A stretch of 64,000 nucleotides of DNA from Bradyrhizobium sp. JYMT SZCCT0180 (GTDB taxonomy: Bacteria > Pseudomonadota > Alphaproteobacteria > Rhizobiales > Xanthobacteraceae), in NCBI RefSeq assembly GCF_018130165.1, contig NZ_JAFCLZ010000026.1, positions 54,224 to 118,223 of the forward strand, in the 5' to 3' direction. This document shows positions 42,732 to 51,854 of the stretch, piece by piece (the first letter of the stretch is position 1; every line of letters begins with the position of its first letter). The notes under the pieces are model-generated. The model had not been told where the DNA came from. It worked only from the letters and a program-made list of their open reading frames with translations, and ran no database searches. The translations under genes and the position numbers were made by a program.

Positions 42732-43562
42732 TCAGTCGGGCCGGTTGAGTGCGGCCACCGGAACCGTCTTGCCGCCGCGCGGATCCTTGCGGCTCAGCAT
42801 TTCGCGCAGATAGGCCACGTTCGCCGCGGCTTCCTCGGACGGCAGATCGCCCTTGGCGATGGTCTCGGCCTCGGCGAAGCGGCCCTGCAGGCCGACCACC
42901 AGCGCCAGATTCTGCCGCACCCGCGCGTCCGCCCGCGGATTGCCATAGGCCCGCCGCAGCGTCGCCTCGGCGTCGGGCAGTTCGCGCGTCAGCATGTAGG
43001 AGAGGCCGAGATTGGACAGCACCGACGGTTCTTCCGGCGCGATCTTCAGCGCGCTGGCGTAATAGCGGCGGGCTTCCTCATGCTTGGCGAGCTTGTCGAG
43101 CACGGTGCCCTGCACCGAGAGGATGCGCCAATCGGGATTGTCGGGCGAATGGGCGCGGCTGAGAACGTCGAAGGCGGCCTGCGAATTGCCGTTGTCGGCA
43201 AGCGCGCGGCCATAGCCGGCGAGCAGCGCCTTGTTGCCGGGATGGGCGATGGTGGCCTGCTCGAGAACGGCGGCGGCCTGCGAACGCTGGCCTGTGGCAC
43301 GCAGCGCCTGGCCATAGGCCAGGGCGGCGTTGGCATCCTTGGGATTGGCGCGATAGCGCTCGCCATAGACTTCGACGGCACGGCGCGGATCGTCGGGAAT
43401 GGCAGGAGCGGCGGCGCTGCTGTTGGACTTCTGGGTCAGCGCGCCCGTCACATCGGACATGGTCTGGCAGCCGCCAAGGCCTGCGGCCAAAATCGCCGTC
43501 ACGGCCGCGGAGGCGAGAAACCGGGCCACATTGGGCCGGACAAGGCTGGATGATGCACGCAT
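42732..43562 (-). CDS. tadD: TPR lipoprotein TadD
   Basis: This 276-residue protein has a lipoprotein signal (FLASAAVTAILAAGLGGC). About five TPR-type helical repeats span residues 65-235, for example ANAALAYGQALRATGQRSQA and PSVLSNLGLSYMLTRELPDA. TadD is needed for secretin assembly in the Tad system. It is on the minus strand, convergent with tadC. The upstream side has TTAACC and TTAATC motifs 17 bases apart (43614-43635), which are not a standard CtrA box. Confidence 0.9.
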   Translation of the reverse strand: MRASSSLVRPNVARFLASAAVTAILAAGLGGCQTMSDVTGALTQKSNSSAAAPAIPDDPRRAVEVYGERYRANPKDANAALAYGQALRATGQRSQAAAVLEQATIAHPGNKALLAGYGRALADNGNSQAAFDVLSRAHSPDNPDWRILSVQGTVLDKLAKHEEARRYYASALKIAPEEPSVLSNLGLSYMLTRELPDAEATLRRAYGNPRADARVRQNLALVVGLQGRFAEAETIAKGDLPSEEAAANVAYLREMLSRKDPRGGKTVPVAALNRPD

Positions 43563-43775
43563 GGCACTTCAACTCACGATTTCGGGTGGAGCCGAACACG
43601 CCAGCAATAGACTGTTAACCCTAACGGCTGGTTAATCGGCAGGTGGGAGCTGCGGCTCAGCGCTGCGGCACCGACGGGGTTTTGACCCACAATTTTGTGG
43701 CTTCACCATTGAAGTCACACGAATATCCTGCAAGCTCGGCAGCTGACCGAGCCCGCTCCATTCCGCGAGACAAGC

Positions 43776-45158
43776 ATGCAATCCCCGTTCGAGACCGCGC
43801 CCGCCGCCTCCAGCATTCCGATTTATTTTGCCACCAAGGCGACATGGGCCACGGTCAGCAAGGAGCTTCCTCCGCACGCCCAGCAATTTGCTCTGGCCAA
43901 CGATTTTTCCGCCAAGCCCGGCAAGTGCCTGACGCTCCCCTCGCCCGACGGACAGATTGCGCAGGTCATTTTCGGCCTCGAAGAGGAGGCAAGCAAATCC
44001 CGTGACCTGTTCCGGCCCGGCGCGCTGCCGGGGCTGCTGCCGCCGGGAATCTATCGCTTCGCCAATGCGCCGCACGACACGCGCCTCGCGACGCTCGCTT
44101 TCGCGCTCGGAAGCTATCGCTTCGGCCGCTATCGCAAGGCTGATAGCCCCGATGTGCGGCTGGTGCCGCCCGATGGCGTCGACATATCGGACATCGCACG
44201 GATGGCGGAAGCAGCCGCGCTGGCGCGCGACCTCATCAATACGCCATCGAACGACATGGGTCCGGAAGAGCTGGCGGCCGCCGCCGGGCAACTCGCGGAT
44301 CGTTTCGGCGCCAGCTTCAAAGCCATCGTCGGCGACGAATTGATCCAACAGAATTTCCCGCTGATCCACGCCGTCGGCATGGCCTCGACGCGCGCACCGC
44401 GGCTGATCGATATGAGCTGGGGCGACGCTTCGCATCCCAAGGTGACGCTGGTCGGCAAGGGCGTGTGCTTCGACACCGGCGGGCTCGACCTGAAACCCTC
44501 CAGCGGCATGCTGATCATGAAGAAGGACATGGGCGGTGCGGCCAACGTGCTGGCGCTGGCCCAGATGGTGATGGACGCCAAACTGAAAGTCCGCCTTCGG
44601 GTGCTGATCCCCGCGGTCGAGAACGCGGTGGCCGGCAACGCCTTCCGCCCGCTCGACATCTTCAAGTCGCGCAAGGGGCCAACGGTAGAGATCGGCAACA
44701 CCGACGCCGAGGGCCGGCTGGTGCTGGCCGATGCGCTGGCGTTTGCCTGCGAAGAGAAGCCGGACCTGCTGGTCGATCTGGGAACCCTGACCGGTGCGGC
44801 GCGTGTTGCATTGGGGCCGGATTTACCGCCCTTTTACACCAATGATGAGACGCTGGCGCAGGACGTTGCGCGTTTCGCGGTGGAAGAGCGGGATCCGCTG
44901 TGGCGCATGCCACTGTGGCCGGCTTATGACTCATGGCTGGATTCGAAAGTCGCCGATATCAACAACGCGCCGTCCGGCGGTTTTGCCGGTTCGATCACAT
45001 GCGCGCTGTTCCTGCAGCGCTTCGTCTCCGACGTCAAAAGCTGGCTGCATGTCGATATCTACGGCTGGACCCCGTCGGCGAAACCCGCGCGCCCCGAGGG
45101 CGGCGAATGCCAGGCCGCGCGCGCGATCTACAAACTGTTGAGCGAACGCTATGGATGA
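43776..45158 (+). CDS. Leucyl aminopeptidase family protein (M17)
   Basis: This cytosolic di-zinc/manganese aminopeptidase has 460 residues. The C-terminal catalytic domain shows the metal ligands: VGKGVCFDTGGLDLKPSSGM (Lys and Asp), MKKDMGGAANVLA (Lys, Asp), and the signature NTDAEGRLVLADAL (Asp, Glu, catalytic Arg). The N-terminal domain is shorter than in PepA, closer to the PepB-like branch. It overlaps the next gene by eight bases, so the two are co-translated and probably act together on peptides, perhaps those from cell wall turnover. Confidence 0.93.
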   Translation: MQSPFETAPAASSIPIYFATKATWATVSKELPPHAQQFALANDFSAKPGKCLTLPSPDGQIAQVIFGLEEEASKSRDLFRPGALPGLLPPGIYRFANAPHDTRLATLAFALGSYRFGRYRKADSPDVRLVPPDGVDISDIARMAEAAALARDLINTPSNDMGPEELAAAAGQLADRFGASFKAIVGDELIQQNFPLIHAVGMASTRAPRLIDMSWGDASHPKVTLVGKGVCFDTGGLDLKPSSGMLIMKKDMGGAANVLALAQMVMDAKLKVRLRVLIPAVENAVAGNAFRPLDIFKSRKGPTVEIGNTDAEGRLVLADALAFACEEKPDLLVDLGTLTGAARVALGPDLPPFYTNDETLAQDVARFAVEERDPLWRMPLWPAYDSWLDSKVADINNAPSGGFAGSITCALFLQRFVSDVKSWLHVDIYGWTPSAKPARPEGGECQAARAIYKLLSERYG

Positions 45159-45993
45159 TCCACGCCTGACGCCTGCACGCCCTGATCTCGCCGCCAAATA
45201 TCTCGAAGGCAAGGTCAAGGCAGCGCGTTTCGTGACGGGCGAAGAATACTGTGTGATCGATGCGATCGCGCCGCTGCGCGAGGCGCCGGCCGCCGATGCC
45301 CCATTGCTGACGCAGGCGCTGAAAGGCGAACGCGTCAGGATCTACGACCGCAATGGCGAAGGCTTTGCCTGGGGCCAATTGAACAGCGACGGTTATGTCG
45401 GCTGGATTCCCGATGCCGCGCTCGGCAAACCATCTGCTGCACCGACCCACAAGGTCACGGCCTTGCGGACCTTTGCGTTTCCGGCCGCGTCGATCAAGCT
45501 GCCGCCGGTGGAGACGCTGTCGCTGGGCGCGCTGCTCAACGTGGCGCGCGAAGACGGCGCGTTCGCCGTGACGCGTGAAGGCTGGCACCTGCCGCGCCGC
45601 CATGTCGGCGGTCTGGAGGCGATGGAGAAGGATTTCGTTGCGGTCGCAGAAAAATTCGTCGGCACGCCCTATCTGTGGGGAGGCAAGAGCAGCCTCGGCA
45701 TCGATTGCTCCGGCCTCGTACAGATCTCGCTGACAGCCGCCGGCACCGGCTGCCCGCGCGACAGCGACATGCAGCAGGACGGCCTCGGCCGCGCCTTGAA
45801 TGCTTCGGAGACCAAAAAGCTGCAACGCGGCGATCTGATCTTCTGGAAGGGCCATGTCGCGATCGTGCGCGACGCCGACACCATCGTCCACGCCAATGCA
45901 CATCACATGGCCACGGTGGTTGAAAATACGACCGAGGCCATCGCCCGCATCAAGGCGGCAGGCAGCGAAGTGATGGCGATCAAGCGGCTTTAG
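45151..45993 (+). CDS. NlpC/P60 family peptidoglycan hydrolase with SH3 domains
   Basis: This 280-residue protein has N-terminal bacterial SH3-type domains (about 30-135: CVIDAIAPLREAPAADAPLL, VGWIPDAAL) and an NlpC/P60 cysteine peptidase domain (about 150-280). The catalytic Cys is in SLGIDCSGLVQISL and the His in WKGHVAIVRDADTIVHANAH. No signal peptide is visible. Cytosolic members such as YkfC cut muropeptide fragments (gamma-D-Glu-diamino acid bonds), which fits the aminopeptidase partner and the peptide transporter next door. Confidence 0.9.
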   Translation: MDDPRLTPARPDLAAKYLEGKVKAARFVTGEEYCVIDAIAPLREAPAADAPLLTQALKGERVRIYDRNGEGFAWGQLNSDGYVGWIPDAALGKPSAAPTHKVTALRTFAFPAASIKLPPVETLSLGALLNVAREDGAFAVTREGWHLPRRHVGGLEAMEKDFVAVAEKFVGTPYLWGGKSSLGIDCSGLVQISLTAAGTGCPRDSDMQQDGLGRALNASETKKLQRGDLIFWKGHVAIVRDADTIVHANAHHMATVVENTTEAIARIKAAGSEVMAIKRL

Positions 45994-46002
45994 TTCTTTG
46001 AC

Positions 46003-46038
46003 GCGTTTTCTTTACGCGAACCCTTCGCTCGAAAACGC
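46003..46038. terminator. Inverted repeat between convergent genes
   Basis: GCGTTTTC at 46003 and GAAAACGC at 46031 form an 8-bp stem with a 20-base loop between the NlpC/P60 gene and yejF. Weak, possibly bidirectional. Confidence 0.4.
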
Positions 46039-46041
46039 TAT

Positions 46042-47667
46042 CTAGACCTCCACCGTCCCGTCCGGCACGGCTTCGATCCGGAACGCGGCGGCGAACAGCG
46101 CGCGGGTGTAGTCGCTCTGCGGATTCTTGAACAGCTCGGCGGCCGGCCCCTCCTCCACCACCTTGCCGTGGCGCATCACGATCAGATGGCTCGCAAGCGA
46201 CGCGACCACGCGCAGATCATGCGAGATGAACATGTAGGTGAGGTCGCGCTTGCGCTGCAGCTCACGCAAGAGATCCACCATCTGGGCCTGGAACAGCATG
46301 TCGAGCGCGCTGGTCGGCTCGTCCAGCACGACGAAATCCGGCTCCAGCACCACCGCGCGCGCGATGGAAATGCGCTGGCGCTGGCCTCCGGAGAATTCAT
46401 GCGGGTAGCGGAACCGGGTCTTGGGGTCGAGGCCGACCTCCCTGAGGGCCTTGATGACGCGCGCCTTGCGCTCCTCATATGTCAGCTTGGGCTGATGTAC
46501 GGTGAGGCCCTCGGCGACGATATCGCCGACCGACATGCGCGGTGAGAGCGCGCCGAACGGATCCTGAAACACGATCTGCATGTCGCGGCGGAACGGCAGC
46601 AACGCCTTGAAACGCAGGCCCTGGATGTTGTTGCCGAGGAACACGATCGGCCCGTCCGACGAGATCAGCCGCAGCAGCGCGAGGCCGAGCGTGGTCTTGC
46701 CGGAACCGGACTCGCCGACAACGCCGAGCGTCTCGCCCTTGCGCACCGCGAGGCTGACGCCATCCACCGCCTTGATGTGGTCGACCGTCCGGCGCAGCAG
46801 GCCGCGCTTGACCGGAAACCAGACCTTCAAATTATCCGCCGACATCACCACCGGAGAATCGGGCCGCGGCGGCGCCGGGTCCGGCTTTGGTTCGGCCGCG
46901 AGCAAGTCTCGTGTGTATGAATGCTTCGGCGCCGTAAAAACCTGTTCCACCGGCCCCTGCTCGACAATCTTGCCGCCATTCATGACGCAGACGACGTCGG
47001 CGATGCGGCGGACGATGCCGAGATCATGGGTGATGAACAGCATGCTCATGCCGAGCCGGGTGCGAATTTCAGCCAGCAGCGCCAGGATCTGGGCCTGCAC
47101 CGTGACATCCAGCGCCGTGGTCGGCTCGTCCGCGATCAACAGGTCCGGCTCGTTGGCGAGCGCCATCGCTATCATGACGCGCTGGCGCTGGCCGCCGGAC
47201 AATTGGTGCGGATAGCTTTGCAGCCGCCGCTCCGGATCGGGAATGCCGACCTGGGTCAGGAGTTCGAGCGTGCGCGCCCGCGCCATCGTGCCGCGGACGC
47301 CGTTGTGGAGAAACAGTATCTCGCCGATCTGCGCCTCGATCGTATGGAGCGGATTGAGCGAGGTCATCGGCTCCTGGAAGATGATCGAGATGTCGTTGCC
47401 GCGGATTCCGCGCATCTCGTTCTCGGGCGCCGTCAACAGATCCTGGCCGCGGAAGCGAATGCTGCCGGAAGGATGCGAGGCGCTCGGATAAGGCAGCAGC
47501 CTCAGGATCGACAACGCACTGACGGATTTTCCGGAGCCGGATTCGCCGACCAGGGCCACGCACTCGCCGCGCCGAATCGAAAACGAGACATGATCCACCG
47601 CAAGGCTGTCGCCGAACGCCACCGAGAGATCGCGGACATCGAGCAGAGGCTGGTTGATGGCGTCCAT
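46042..47667 (-). CDS. yejF: Peptide ABC transporter, double ATP-binding protein (YejF-type)
   Basis: This protein carries two fused ATPase domains in 541 residues. Domain 1 has Walker A GESGSGKSVSALS and signature LSGGQRQRVMIAMAL; domain 2 has Walker A GESGSGKTTLGLAL and signature FSGGQRQRISIARAV, each with a Walker B (LLIADEPTTALD, FVVLDEPTSALD). Both sites look intact. It is the last gene of a five-gene minus-strand operon and starts seven bases after yejE. The nearest known system is YejABEF, which imports peptides including microcin C. Confidence 0.94.
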   Translation of the reverse strand: MDAINQPLLDVRDLSVAFGDSLAVDHVSFSIRRGECVALVGESGSGKSVSALSILRLLPYPSASHPSGSIRFRGQDLLTAPENEMRGIRGNDISIIFQEPMTSLNPLHTIEAQIGEILFLHNGVRGTMARARTLELLTQVGIPDPERRLQSYPHQLSGGQRQRVMIAMALANEPDLLIADEPTTALDVTVQAQILALLAEIRTRLGMSMLFITHDLGIVRRIADVVCVMNGGKIVEQGPVEQVFTAPKHSYTRDLLAAEPKPDPAPPRPDSPVVMSADNLKVWFPVKRGLLRRTVDHIKAVDGVSLAVRKGETLGVVGESGSGKTTLGLALLRLISSDGPIVFLGNNIQGLRFKALLPFRRDMQIVFQDPFGALSPRMSVGDIVAEGLTVHQPKLTYEERKARVIKALREVGLDPKTRFRYPHEFSGGQRQRISIARAVVLEPDFVVLDEPTSALDMLFQAQMVDLLRELQRKRDLTYMFISHDLRVVASLASHLIVMRHGKVVEEGPAAELFKNPQSDYTRALFAAAFRIEAVPDGTVEV

Positions 47668-47674
47668 GCTGCCC

Positions 47675-48853
47675 TTACCTGAACGTCTTGCGCGGATCGA
47701 AGGCGTCGCGGGCGGCTTCGCCGATGAAGATCAGGAGCGACAGCATGATCGCGACCGAGAAGAAACCGGTGAGGCCGAGCCAGGGCGCCTGCACGTTGGC
47801 CTTTGCCTGCGCCAGCAATTCGCCCAGCGACGGCGAGCCCGGCGGCAGGCCGAAACCGAGAAAATCCAGCGCCGTCAGCGTCATCACCGACGACGACACG
47901 ATGAACGGCAGGAACGTCATGGTCGCCACCATCGCATTCGGCAGCAGATGGCGGAACATGATCCTGGCATTGGAGACGCCGAGCGCCCGCGCCGCCTGGA
48001 TGTATTCGAAATTGCGGCCGCGCAAGAACTCGGCGCGCACCAGACCCACCAGCGACACCCAGGAGAACAGCAGCAGAATCCCGAGCAGGATGAAGAAACC
48101 CGGCGGCAGCACCGCCGAAATGATCAGAAGCAGATAGAGCGAGGGAATCGCGTTCCATATCTCGATGAAGCGCTGAAACAGCAAATCGGTCATACCGCCG
48201 AAATAGCCCTGCACGCCGCCAGCGGCGATGCCGATGATAGAGGAGAAGATCGTCAAGGTCAGGCCGAACAGCACCGAGATGCGAAAGCCGTAGATCAGGC
48301 GCGCGACCACGTCGCGGCCCTGGTCGTCGGTGCCAAGCCAGTTGTATTCGAGGTCGCGGCAGCCGCTCAGACCCTTCTTCGTCACCACTTCCTTGCACTG
48401 GGCTTCAGTGAGCATCCAGGTCGGCTTCGACGGCGCCGGCGTCGGCAGATCGAGGTTATGCGTGCTGTAGGAATAGCGGATCAGCGGCCAGACGATGGTG
48501 CCGCCCTTGTCGGCGATCTGCTTCTGCAAGTACGGATCGCGGTAGTCGGCGGCGGTCTCGAAGTCACCGCCGAAAGTGGTCTCCGAATAGCTGAAGAAGG
48601 CGGGCCAGTAGAGATGGCCTTCGTACTTGATCAGGAACGGGCGATCGTTGGCGATCAGCTCCGCAAACAGCGAGACCACGAACAGGACCATGAAGATCCA
48701 GAACGACCAGTAACCCCTGCGGTTGGCCTTGAAGTTCTGCCAGCGGCGGCGGTTGAGCGGCGACGGCGTGAAGGCATGGCGCGTCATCGGCACGGCCTCG
48801 CCGAGCGGCGATTGCGTCGTGGTCTCGACCGGCTGGGGCGCGGTGATGGTCAT
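47675..48853 (-). CDS. yejE: Peptide ABC transporter permease (YejE-type)
   Basis: This OppC-like inner membrane permease has 392 residues. A long N-terminal cytoplasmic part, one helix (SFWIFMVLFVVSLFAELI) and a large periplasmic loop (about 70-170) precede the five-helix permease core. The EAA-type loop ALGVSNARIMFRHLLPNAMV is conserved. The large loop is typical of YejE. Start overlaps the yejB stop by one base. Confidence 0.93.
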   Translation of the reverse strand: MTITAPQPVETTTQSPLGEAVPMTRHAFTPSPLNRRRWQNFKANRRGYWSFWIFMVLFVVSLFAELIANDRPFLIKYEGHLYWPAFFSYSETTFGGDFETAADYRDPYLQKQIADKGGTIVWPLIRYSYSTHNLDLPTPAPSKPTWMLTEAQCKEVVTKKGLSGCRDLEYNWLGTDDQGRDVVARLIYGFRISVLFGLTLTIFSSIIGIAAGGVQGYFGGMTDLLFQRFIEIWNAIPSLYLLLIISAVLPPGFFILLGILLLFSWVSLVGLVRAEFLRGRNFEYIQAARALGVSNARIMFRHLLPNAMVATMTFLPFIVSSSVMTLTALDFLGFGLPPGSPSLGELLAQAKANVQAPWLGLTGFFSVAIMLSLLIFIGEAARDAFDPRKTFR

Positions 48854-49959
48854 CAGACTTCACGCGCCTCGAAGTCGATCCGTGGATCGACCCACATATA
48901 GGCGAGGTCGGAGATCAGATTGACCACGAGACCGACCAGCGAAAAAATGAACAGCGTGCCGAACACCACGGGATAGTCGCGGTTCAGCACGCTTTCGAAG
49001 CCGAGCAGGCCGAGCCCGTCGAGCGAAAAGATGGTCTCGATCAAGAGCGAGCCGGAGAAGAAGGCGTGAATGAACGCGCTCGGGAAGCCTGCGATCACGA
49101 TCAGCATGGCGTTACGGAAGATGTGGTTGTACAGCACCTGCCGTTCGCCGCAGCCCTTGGCGCGCGCCGTCATCACATATTGCTTGCGGATCTCGTCGAG
49201 GAACGAGTTCTTGGTCAGCAGCGTCATGGTGGCGAAGGCGCCGAGCGCCATCGCGATCAGCGGCAGCGTGATGTGCCAAAAATAATCGATGATCTTCCAG
49301 TACCAGGGGAACTGCGCCCAGCCGTCCGAGGTCAGCCCGCGCAGCGGGAAGATGTTGAAGAACGAGCCGCCGGCAAACAGGATGATAAGCAGGATCGCGA
49401 ACAGGAAGCCGGGAATCGCGAATCCGACGATGATGATCGCCGAGGTCCAGGTGTCGAACCGGGATCCGTCCTGCACGGCCTTGCGGATACCGAGCGGGAT
49501 CGAGATCAGATAGGTGAGCAGCGTCATCCAGATCCCGAGCGACATCGAGACCGGCAGTTTCTCCTTGATCAGCTGGATCACGCTGACGTCTCGGAAATAG
49601 CTCTTGCCGAAATCGAAGCGCGCGAAATTCCATACCATCAGCGCAAAGCGCTCATACGCCGGCTTGTCGAAGCCGAACTGAACTTCCAGCTTCTTGATGA
49701 ATTCCGGATCGAGCCCCTGCGCGCCGCGGTATTTCGAGCTGACGGCATCCGCCGACGCGCCGACCTGGCCGCGCGGGCCCATATCGCCGCCGCCGCCCGA
49801 TATTCTGGAAGTGCCGCCGGTGTCGGCGCCGGAGAGCTGCGCGAGTACGCGCTCGACCGGACCGCCGGGGGCGAACTGCACGACGATGAACGACACGAAC
49901 AGGATGCCGAGCAGCGTCGGGAGCATCAGAAAAATACGGCGGGCGATGTAAGCGGCCAT
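48853..49959 (-). CDS. yejB: Peptide ABC transporter permease (YejB-type)
   Basis: This OppB-like permease has 368 residues and six predicted helices. It contains FVSFIVVQFAPGGPVERVLA at the N-terminus and the EAA-type loop TARAKGCGERQVLYNHIFRN. A Gly/Ser-rich extracytoplasmic loop (GGTSRISGGGGDMGPRGQVG) follows the first helix. Start lies three bases after the binding protein gene. Confidence 0.93.
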   Translation of the reverse strand: MAAYIARRIFLMLPTLLGILFVSFIVVQFAPGGPVERVLAQLSGADTGGTSRISGGGGDMGPRGQVGASADAVSSKYRGAQGLDPEFIKKLEVQFGFDKPAYERFALMVWNFARFDFGKSYFRDVSVIQLIKEKLPVSMSLGIWMTLLTYLISIPLGIRKAVQDGSRFDTWTSAIIIVGFAIPGFLFAILLIILFAGGSFFNIFPLRGLTSDGWAQFPWYWKIIDYFWHITLPLIAMALGAFATMTLLTKNSFLDEIRKQYVMTARAKGCGERQVLYNHIFRNAMLIVIAGFPSAFIHAFFSGSLLIETIFSLDGLGLLGFESVLNRDYPVVFGTLFIFSLVGLVVNLISDLAYMWVDPRIDFEAREV

Positions 49960-49962
49960 GGA

Positions 49963-51831
49963 TTATTTCGCCTGCTCGAGTTTCGCAGCCTTGTTCGGAT
50001 CGTACCACCAGTTCTCGGGCGCTCCGGTGCCTTGCGTGTAGCGTGCCGGCTTGGGCGGATGGGCAAATTGATCCCAGTAGGCGATCGGGTGATTGGTGCG
50101 AAACCACTGCGGCACCCAATAACGGCCGGCCCGAAACACCCGATCGAGCGCACGGCACGCGATCGTCAGATCCGCACGCGTTTCGGCGCCGATGGCCTTG
50201 TCGACCAGCGCGTCAATTGCAGGATTAGCTACACCAGCCAGATTGTACGAGCCCTTGGTGGCCGCCGCATGCGATGTGAAGTAAGGCCGCAGGCTGTCGC
50301 CCGGCGTCGGCGACATGCTGAGGCGCATCGTCGTCATGTCGAAGTCGAACGACTCCACCCGCGCGCGATACTGCACGGCATCGATCAGCCGGATTTCCGC
50401 CTCGATCCCGAGCAGTTCCAGGTTCTTGATGAAGGTCGCGTGATGCGGCTTGAACGAGGGCTCGTCGAGCAGAAACTCGATCTTGAAGACCTCGCCGTTC
50501 GGCAGCAGGCGCTTACGGTCCTTCACGACAAGTCCCGCGTCCAGCAGCAACTGCCCGGCCTTGCGCAGCAAGGTGCGGTCCTGGCCGGAGCCATCCGACA
50601 CCGGCGGCACGAACGGCTCACCAAACACCTCGTCGGGCACCTGCCCGCGGAACGGCTCGAGCAGCTTCAGCTCTTCAGGCGACGGCAGCCCGGTCGCCAC
50701 CATGTCCGAATTCTGGAACGGCGAAGCCGTGCGCGCATAGGCGCCGTACATCACGGTCTTGTTGGTCCATTCGAAATCGAACGCGTTGATGACCGCTTCG
50801 CGTACCCTGGGGTCTTTCAGCTTGTCGCGGCGGGTGTTGAAGAACCAGCCCTGTCCACCCGAGGGCAACTCATCCGGCAGGGTTTCACGCTTGACCCGGC
50901 CGTCCTTGACCGCGGGAAAATCGTAACGGGTGGCCCAGATGCGCGCCGTGAATTCCTCGCGGTAGAGATAATTCTTGCCGGTAAAGCCTTCGAACGCGAC
51001 GTCGCGGTCGCGATAGAATTCATAGCGCACGGTGTCGAAATTGTAGCTGCCGCGATTGACGGGCAAATCGGCCGCCCACCAGTCCTTGACGCGATCGTAT
51101 TCGACGAAGCGGTTGATCTCGTATTTGCCGACCTTGTACGGTCCCGAGCCGAGCGGGATTTCGGTGGTCGATTCCTCGAATGGCCGCGTCGCGTAATAGG
51201 CCTTGGAGAAGATCGGCAGACCAGCGACATAAAGCGGGACGTCGCGCGCGCGGTTTGGTGCGAACATCACCGCCACCGTCGCATCGTCGAGCGCCTCGGC
51301 CTTCACCATGTCGCGCAGCTGGACCACGATCAGCGGGTGGCCTTTTTCCTTCAGCGTGTTGAGCGAGAAGGCGACGTCATGCGCGGTCATCTTCGAGCCA
51401 TCGCGGAAGCGAGCCTCGGGACGCATGGTGAAGCGGTAGGTGAGCTTGTCGGGCGAGATCCGCACCGACTTCGCCGCAAGGCCATACATCGCGTCGGGCT
51501 CGTCATTGGCGCGCGCCATCAGCGTATCAAATGTCAGCTCCATGCCCTTGGCGCCTTCGCCCTTGAGGACGAAGGCGTTGAACGAATTGAACGTCTGGAA
51601 GGACTGGTTGTAGGCGCGGATCGACGGAATCGTTGAAAACAAGCCGCCCTTCGGCGCATCCGGATTGACGTAGTCGAAATGCTTGAAGTCAGCCGGATAT
51701 TTCAGGTCACCGAAGACCGACATGCCGTGCATTTCGGTGCCGCCATTGTCGGCGGCAGCGGGACGAAACATGCCGGCACTCAGGGCGCCGGCGCCGAGGC
51801 CAAGCACGTGCCGGCGATTGAGGTGCGCCAT
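49963..51831 (-). CDS. yejA: Peptide ABC transporter substrate-binding protein, second copy (YejA-type)
   Basis: This family 5 extracellular solute-binding protein has 622 residues from the ATG at 51831, with AAGGA upstream. The signal peptide has a twin-arginine look (NRRHVLGLGAGALSAGMFRP). Family marks: LKYPADFKHFDYVNPDAPKG, FRDGSKMTAHDVAFSLNTLK, VREAVINAFDFEWTNKTVMY. It directly precedes yejB. It is clearly related to, but well diverged from, the gene at 51855. Confidence 0.92.
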   Translation of the reverse strand: MAHLNRRHVLGLGAGALSAGMFRPAAADNGGTEMHGMSVFGDLKYPADFKHFDYVNPDAPKGGLFSTIPSIRAYNQSFQTFNSFNAFVLKGEGAKGMELTFDTLMARANDEPDAMYGLAAKSVRISPDKLTYRFTMRPEARFRDGSKMTAHDVAFSLNTLKEKGHPLIVVQLRDMVKAEALDDATVAVMFAPNRARDVPLYVAGLPIFSKAYYATRPFEESTTEIPLGSGPYKVGKYEINRFVEYDRVKDWWAADLPVNRGSYNFDTVRYEFYRDRDVAFEGFTGKNYLYREEFTARIWATRYDFPAVKDGRVKRETLPDELPSGGQGWFFNTRRDKLKDPRVREAVINAFDFEWTNKTVMYGAYARTASPFQNSDMVATGLPSPEELKLLEPFRGQVPDEVFGEPFVPPVSDGSGQDRTLLRKAGQLLLDAGLVVKDRKRLLPNGEVFKIEFLLDEPSFKPHHATFIKNLELLGIEAEIRLIDAVQYRARVESFDFDMTTMRLSMSPTPGDSLRPYFTSHAAATKGSYNLAGVANPAIDALVDKAIGAETRADLTIACRALDRVFRAGRYWVPQWFRTNHPIAYWDQFAHPPKPARYTQGTGAPENWWYDPNKAAKLEQAK

Positions 51832-51854
51832 CCAAGGTTCCTTGCACTTTTCCT

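Noticed and set aside
49066..51636. Open frame of 856 codons on the plus strand
   Set aside because: It is antisense to yejB and its binding protein gene and has no recognisable domain.
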